Positions 57,001 to 64,000 of a stretch of 64,000 bases of DNA are shown piece after piece. Where the stretch lies: positions 71,338,993-71,402,992 of the forward strand of contig OX104115.1 in the NCBI GenBank assembly GCA_944474755.1. Reading direction: 5' to 3'. This DNA is from Limnoperna fortunei. Taxonomy: Eukaryota; Mollusca; Bivalvia; Mytilida; Modiolidae. Position 1 is the first letter of the stretch. Every line of letters starts with the position of its first letter. Below the pieces are notes generated by a model. That model was not told the origin of the DNA and ran no database searches. It saw only the letters and a program-made list of their open reading frames with translations. The translations under genes were made by a program, and so were the position numbers.

Positions 57001-60000
57001 AATTGAAGAAAAAAAAAGGGCCCGGCCCCTCCACCCCAGGGCCAGCATGATATATTGTTTTTGACATGCTGTCCCTGGGTGGAGAGTTGGGCCCTTTTTG
57101 GGTTCATAGTTTTATATGCAACTATGGTTATATAAAAACCGGGAACCAGTTTTTTTTGTTTATTTGTTTGTTTGTTTACTTTTCTGTTTTTAACTATATG
57201 TTTGGTATTTTAATGACTTTTCTTGACTTGTAGGGGAAGAGAAAGAGATTTATGGTAAAAGGCAAAGAACAGAACTGGCTGGAGTCACGTGACATTGTTA
57301 TATAATATCACGGAGATAGTTTTATTTTATCATTCTAGGGAGTTACGATGGTCTAAACGGACCTATATATGACATGATGCACGATCTGTAATCTCAGTGA
57401 TTGTTTATTTCAGGACGACACGGATTAATATCAACGGACCATGCCGACAATTAATAAAAGACTTTTTTATTTTATTTTAGTGGAATTTTACACTGTAAAA
57501 TAATTACACGAGGCACGTAGCAGACGATGGAATACACAAAAAAGTGACGTCGGAAATTGTTTCAATTTGTTATTGTTTCAGGTAAAATGCAGTTCGGACA
57601 GTTAGAACAACTGGTTGACACACGATTTACACGGTCATTCACTGACGATGGCTGAAACGGACATCACGACAGACGAAATTTACGTGGCTGGGGGGAGGGG
57701 TGGTCACGTGTTTCAACGTGGGATTTTAAGGATTTATTGACTCGCACACCTTACGGGGGGACATTTTTAGACTGAAATCGACATTCTAAAGCGAATGGCG
57801 AGGGTTTCAAACAGCTGGGATGCATCGTTTTTCGGGAAATTACGATTTTTACATAAAAAGTGGTGTTGGACTTGCACGACTGGTAACTTTTTACTGGTTG
57901 CGCCCAGCGATTTTCTACCTATCGACAATTCGAGGACATCGATCGCAGATGCAATCGGCGTCCATTTTATTGTACCATTTTGTGTGCCTTAGGAGGAGAT
58001 GTGATAACAACGTTTTCATGGGGGGTCCCTGCCACGCCCTCATTTTTGACGGGGCATGCTAACAGGGTGAATGGGAGAAAGCCCACGGGGTATCCATCAC
58101 ACCGCCAAATTTTCAGCTCGATCGGATAAGAAACTTTTTGGCAGCACTAAATTGAATTTTAGATCGGAAGAAAAGTAATAATAATATTAAAAGGACATTT
58201 GTTCTGTAGAACAAATGCACGGGAAGGTCTTTCCCTGGCTTTCGTTTCTATAGGAAAAACTGGCGTTAAACGTTAAACAAGAGGCCCCAGAGGGTGAAAA
58301 TCTATCATTTTACATCGTAATATACCGGTATACACCCCCCCCCCCCCTTTCGGGGTTTCTATTCCATTGTTTCTAGAACGTTCTAATTACAAAATTGAAG
58401 AAAAAAAAAGGGCCCGGCCCCTCCACCCCAGGGCCAGCATGATATATTGTTTTTGACATGCTGTCCCTGGGTGGAGAGTTGGGCCCTTTTTGGGTTCATA
58501 GTTTTATATGCAACTATGGTTATATAAAAACCGGGAACCAGTTTTTTTTGTTTATTTGTTTGTTTGTTTACTTTTCTGTTTTTAACTATATGTTTGGTAT
58601 TTTAATGACTTTTCTTGACTTGTAGGGGAAGAGAAAGAGATTTATGGTAAAAGGCAAAGAACAGAACTGGCTGGAGTCACGTGACATTGTTATATAATAT
58701 CACGGAGATAGTTTTATTTTATCATTCTAGGGAGTTACGATGGTCTAAACGGACCTATATATGACATGATGCACGATCTGTAATCTCAGTGATTGTTTAT
58801 TTCAGGACGACACGGATTAATATCAACGGACCATGCCGACAATTAATAAAAGACTTTTTTATTTTATTTTAGTGGAATTTTACACTGTAAAATAATTACA
58901 CGAGGCACGTAGCAGACGATGGAATACACAAAAAAGTGACGTCGGAAATTGTTTCAATTTGTTATTGTTTCAGGTAAAATGCAGTTCGGACAGTTAGAAC
59001 AACTGGTTGACACACGATTTACACGGTCATTCACTGACGATGGCTGAAACGGACATCACGACAGACGAAATTTACGTGGCTGGGGGGAGGGGTGGTCACG
59101 TGTTTCAACGTGGGATTTTAAGGATTTATTGACTCGCACACCTTACGGGGGGACATTTTTAGACTGAAATCGACATTCTAAAGCGAATGGCGAGGGTTTC
59201 AAACAGCTGGGATGCATCGTTTTTCGGGAAATTACGATTTTTACATAAAAAGTGGTGTTGGACTTGCACGACTGGTAACTTTTTACTGGTTGCGCCCAGC
59301 GATTTTCTACCTATCGACAATTCGAGGACATCGATCGCAGATGCAATCGGCGTCCATTTTATTGTACCATTTTGTGTGCCTTAGGAGGAGATGTGATAAC
59401 AACGTTTTCATGGGGGGTCCCTGCCACGCCCTCATTTTTGACGGGGCATGCTAACAGGGTGAATGGGAGAAAGCCCACGGGGTATCCATCACACCGCCAA
59501 ATTTTCAGCTCGATCGGATAAGAAACTTTTTGGCAGCACTAAATTGAATTTTAGATCGGAAGAAAAGTAATAATAATATTAAAAGGACATTTGTTCTGTA
59601 GAACAAATGCACGGGAAGGTCTTTCCCTGGCTTTCGTTTCTATAGGAAAAACTGGCGTTAAACGTTAAACAAGAGGCCCCAGAGGGTGAAAATCTATCAT
59701 TTTACATCGTAATATACCGGTATACACCCCCCCCCCCCCTTTCGGGGTTTCTATTCCATTGTTTCTAGAACGTTCTAATTACAAAATTGAAGAAAAAAAA
59801 AGGGCCCGGCCCCTCCACCCCAGGGCCAGCATGATATATTGTTTTTGACATGCTGTCCCTGGGTGGAGAGTTGGGCCCTTTTTGGGTTCATAGTTTTATA
59901 TGCAACTATGGTTATATAAAAACCGGGAACCAGTTTTTTTTGTTTATTTGTTTGTTTGTTTACTTTTCTGTTTTTAACTATATGTTTGGTATTTTAATGA

Positions 60001-63000
60001 CTTTTCTTGACTTGTAGGGGAAGAGAAAGAGATTTATGGTAAAAGGCAAAGAACAGAACTGGCTGGAGTCACGTGACATTGTTATATAATATCACGGAGA
60101 TAGTTTTATTTTATCATTCTAGGGAGTTACGATGGTCTAAACGGACCTATATATGACATGATGCACGATCTGTAATCTCAGTGATTGTTTATTTCAGGAC
60201 GACACGGATTAATATCAACGGACCATGCCGACAATTAATAAAAGACTTTTTTATTTTATTTTAGTGGAATTTTACACTGTAAAATAATTACACGAGGCAC
60301 GTAGCAGACGATGGAATACACAAAAAAGTGACGTCGGAAATTGTTTCAATTTGTTATTGTTTCAGGTAAAATGCAGTTCGGACAGTTAGAACAACTGGTT
60401 GACACACGATTTACACGGTCATTCACTGACGATGGCTGAAACGGACATCACGACAGACGAAATTTACGTGGCTGGGGGGAGGGGTGGTCACGTGTTTCAA
60501 CGTGGGATTTTAAGGATTTATTGACTCGCACACCTTACGGGGGGACATTTTTAGACTGAAATCGACATTCTAAAGCGAATGGCGAGGGTTTCAAACAGCT
60601 GGGATGCATCGTTTTTCGGGAAATTACGATTTTTACATAAAAAGTGGTGTTGGACTTGCACGACTGGTAACTTTTTACTGGTTGCGCCCAGCGATTTTCT
60701 ACCTATCGACAATTCGAGGACATCGATCGCAGATGCAATCGGCGTCCATTTTATTGTACCATTTTGTGTGCCTTAGGAGGAGATGTGATAACAACGTTTT
60801 CATGGGGGGTCCCTGCCACGCCCTCATTTTTGACGGGGCGTGCTAACAGGGTGAATGGGAGAAAGCCCACGGGGTATCCATCACACCGCCAAATTTTCAG
60901 CTCGATCGGATAAGAAACTTTTTGGCAGCACTAAATTGAATTTTAGATCGGAAGAAAAGTAATAATAATATTAAAAGGACATTTGTTCTGTAGAACAAAT
61001 GCACGGGAAGGTCTTTCCCTGGCTTTCGTTTCTATAGGAAAAACTGGCGTTAAACGTTAAACAAGAGGCCCCAGAGGGTGAAAATCTATCATTTTACATC
61101 GTAATATACCGGTATACACCCCCCCCCCCCCTTTCGGGGTTTCTATTCCATTGTTTCTAGAACGTTCTAATTACAAAATTGAAGAAAAAAAAAGGGCCCG
61201 GCCCCTCCACCCCAGGGCCAGCATGATATATTGTTTTTGACATGCTGTCCCTGGGTGGAGAGTTGGGCCCTTTTTGGGTTCATAGTTTTATATGCAACTA
61301 TGGTTATATAAAAACCGGGAACCAGTTTTTTTTGTTTATTTGTTTGTTTGTTTACTTTTCTGTTTTTAACTATATGTTTGGTATTTTAATGACTTTTCTT
61401 GACTTGTAGGGGAAGAGAAAGAGATTTATGGTAAAAGGCAAAGAACAGAACTGGCTGGAGTCACGTGACATTGTTATATAATATCACGGAGATAGTTTTA
61501 TTTTATCATTCTAGGGAGTTACGATGGTCTAAACGGACCTATATATGACATGATGCACGATCTGTAATCTCAGTGATTGTTTATTTCAGGACGACACGGA
61601 TTAATATCAACGGACCATGCCGACAATTAATAAAAGACTTTTTTATTTTATTTTAGTGGAATTTTACACTGTAAAATAATTACACGAGGCACGTAGCAGA
61701 CGATGGAATACACAAAAAAGTGACGTCGGAAATTGTTTCAATTTGTTATTGTTTCAGGTAAAATGCAGTTCGGACAGTTAGAACAACTGGTTGACACACG
61801 ATTTACACGGTCATTCACTGACGATGGCTGAAACGGACATCACGACAGACGAAATTTACGTGGCTGGGGGGAGGGGTGGTCACGTGTTTCAACGTGGGAT
61901 TTTAAGGATTTATTGACTCGCACACCTTACGGGGGGACATTTTTAGACTGAAATCGACATTCTAAAGCGAATGGCGAGGGTTTCAAACAGCTGGGATGCA
62001 TCGTTTTTCGGGAAATTACGATTTTTACATAAAAAGTGGTGTTGGACTTGCACGACTGGTAACTTTTTACTGGTTGCGCCCAGCGATTTTCTACCTATCG
62101 ACAATTCGAGGACATCGATCGCAGATGCAATCGGCGTCCATTTTATTGTACCATTTTGTGTGCCTTAGGAGGAGATGTGATAACAACGTTTTCATGGGGG
62201 GTCCCTGCCACGCCCTCATTTTTGACGGGGCATGCTAACAGGGTGAATGGGAGAAAGCCCACGGGGTATCCATCACACCGCCAAATTTTCAGCTCGATCG
62301 GATAAGAAACTTTTTGGCAGCACTAAATTGAATTTTAGATCGGAAGAAAAGTAATAATAATATTAAAAGGACATTTGTTCTGTAGAACAAATGCACGGGA
62401 AGGTCTTTCCCTGGCTTTCGTTTCTATAGGAAAAACTGGCGTTAAACGTTAAACAAGAGGCCCCAGAGGGTGAAAATCTATCATTTTACATCGTAATATA
62501 CCGGTATACACCCCCCCCCCCCCTTTCGGGGTTTCTATTCCATTGTTTCTAGAACGTTCTAATTACAAAATTGAAGAAAAAAAAAGGGCCCGGCCCCTCC
62601 ACCCCAGGGCCAGCATGATATATTGTTTTTGACATGCTGTCCCTGGGTGGAGAGTTGGGCCCTTTTTGGGTTCATAGTTTTATATGCAACTATGGTTATA
62701 TAAAAACCGGGAACCAGTTTTTTTTGTTTATTTGTTTGTTTGTTTACTTTTCTGTTTTTAACTATATGTTTGGTATTTTAATGACTTTTCTTGACTTGTA
62801 GGGGAAGAGAAAGAGATTTATGGTAAAAGGCAAAGAACAGAACTGGCTGGAGTCACGTGACATTGTTATATAATATCACGGAGATAGTTTTATTTTATCA
62901 TTCTAGGGAGTTACGATGGTCTAAACGGACCTATATATGACATGATGCACGATCTGTAATCTCAGTGATTGTTTATTTCAGGACGACACGGATTAATATC

Positions 63001-64000
63001 AACGGACCATGCCGACAATTAATAAAAGACTTTTTTATTTTATTTTAGTGGAATTTTACACTGTAAAATAATTACACGAGGCACGTAGCAGACGATGGAA
63101 TACACAAAAAAGTGACGTCGGAAATTGTTTCAATTTGTTATTGTTTCAGGTAAAATGCAGTTCGGACAGTTAGAACAACTGGTTGACACACGATTTACAC
63201 GGTCATTCACTGACGATGGCTGAAACGGACATCACGACAGACGAAATTTACGTGGCTGGGGGGAGGGGTGGTCACGTGTTTCAACGTGGGATTTTAAGGA
63301 TTTATTGACTCGCACACCTTACGGGGGGACATTTTTAGACTGAAATCGACATTCTAAAGCGAATGGCGAGGGTTTCAAACAGCTGGGATGCATCGTTTTT
63401 CGGGAAATTACGATTTTTACATAAAAAGTGGTGTTGGACTTGCACGACTGGTAACTTTTTACTGGTTGCGCCCAGCGATTTTCTACCTATCGACAATTCG
63501 AGGACATCGATCGCAGATGCAATCGGCGTCCATTTTATTGTACCATTTTGTGTGCCTTAGGAGGAGATGTGATAACAACGTTTTCATGGGGGGTCCCTGC
63601 CACGCCCTCATTTTTGACGGGGCGTGCTAACAGGGTGAATGGGAGAAAGCCCACGGGGTATCCATCACACCGCCAAATTTTCAGCTCGATCGGATAAGAA
63701 ACTTTTTGGCAGCACTAAATTGAATTTTAGATCGGAAGAAAAGTAATAATAATATTAAAAGGACATTTGTTCTGTAGAACAAATGCACGGGAAGGTCTTT
63801 CCCTGGCTTTCGTTTCTATAGGAAAAACTGGCGTTAAACGTTAAACAAGAGGCCCCAGAGGGTGAAAATCTATCATTTTACATCGTAATATACCGGTATA
63901 CACCCCCCCCCCCCCTTTCGGGGTTTCTATTCCATTGTTTCTAGAACGTTCTAATTACAAAATTGAAGAAAAAAAAAGGGCCCGGCCCCTCCACCCCAGG
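54023..64000 (+). repeat. 1392-bp tandem satellite array of family C (C2-C9)
   Basis: Units begin at the palindrome at 54023, 55412, 56804, 58196, 59588, 60980, 62372 and 63764 (partial). The period is 1392, except that C2 is 1389 because its C-run has 10 rather than 13 C. Units are almost identical by eye; a visible difference is A to G at 60840 and 63624. Each carries the GC-rich stem-loop, the TATA-like TGGTTATATAAAAACC, a GTCACGTGAC motif and the GGAAGAAAAGTAATAATAAT end. The array continues past the window. No coding function is supported. Confidence 0.95.

Overview
This looks like eukaryotic nuclear DNA, most probably from a marine bivalve mollusc and possibly a mussel. It is AT-rich, the coding segments are split by GT/AG introns, and it carries tRNA-derived SINEs, foldback and MITE-type elements and long trains of interspersed repeats rich in TGACCTTTGACCTTG motifs. 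The bivalve assignment rests on repeat style recalled from molluscan genomes and was not checked by search. There are no rRNA genes, CRISPR arrays or bacterial operons, and no convincing host gene.

Left part (1-17.4 kb): the one substantial coding structure is a decayed plus-strand gene, about 2736-14769, in at least nine exons. It encodes a Mutator-like transposase domain (the animal type I associate with PF20700) followed by a DEDDh 3'-5' exonuclease domain. Frameshifts and an in-frame TAG at 14032 make this copy a likely pseudogene. Its first exon is split by a second, unrelated Mutator element (MULE, 3067-4661) with TIRs, a 9-bp target-site duplication, a PHD finger and a broken MULE transposase. 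MITE-like or foldback elements lie upstream (1-1055, weak) and in intron 1 (4901-5610, 6167-7147). Other bivalve-type repeats fill introns 5 and 7 and the 3' flank.

17.4-18.5 kb: three minus-strand tRNA-derived SINEs, each with its own target-site duplication, plus an (AT)n tract.

18.57-64 kb: an uninterrupted head-to-tail train of about 31 repeat units, all in the same orientation and belonging to several families (A, B, C, D, D', E, F; names are mine). Different interiors share one terminal grammar: a short palindrome at the left end, then AGGTCTTTCC or AGGCTTTCCAC, and at the right end a purine-rich GGCGGAAGAAGAAAA-like box running into (AAT)n. Each unit starts within a few bases of the previous unit's (AAT)n. 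Mini-units of about 55 bp, made of a family-matched hairpin plus an AAT tail, lie at several junctions. Units A and D also share a related right-hand ~200 bp. The last ~10 kb is a near-identical 1392-bp tandem array (C2-C9) that runs off the window; a single C unit (C1) lies 11.5 kb to its left.

The most interesting candidate system is this modular element group, which appears to add new units at the AAT tails of old ones. No protein for it is encoded here, so the mechanism (LINE-type tail priming, rolling-circle or other) is inference.
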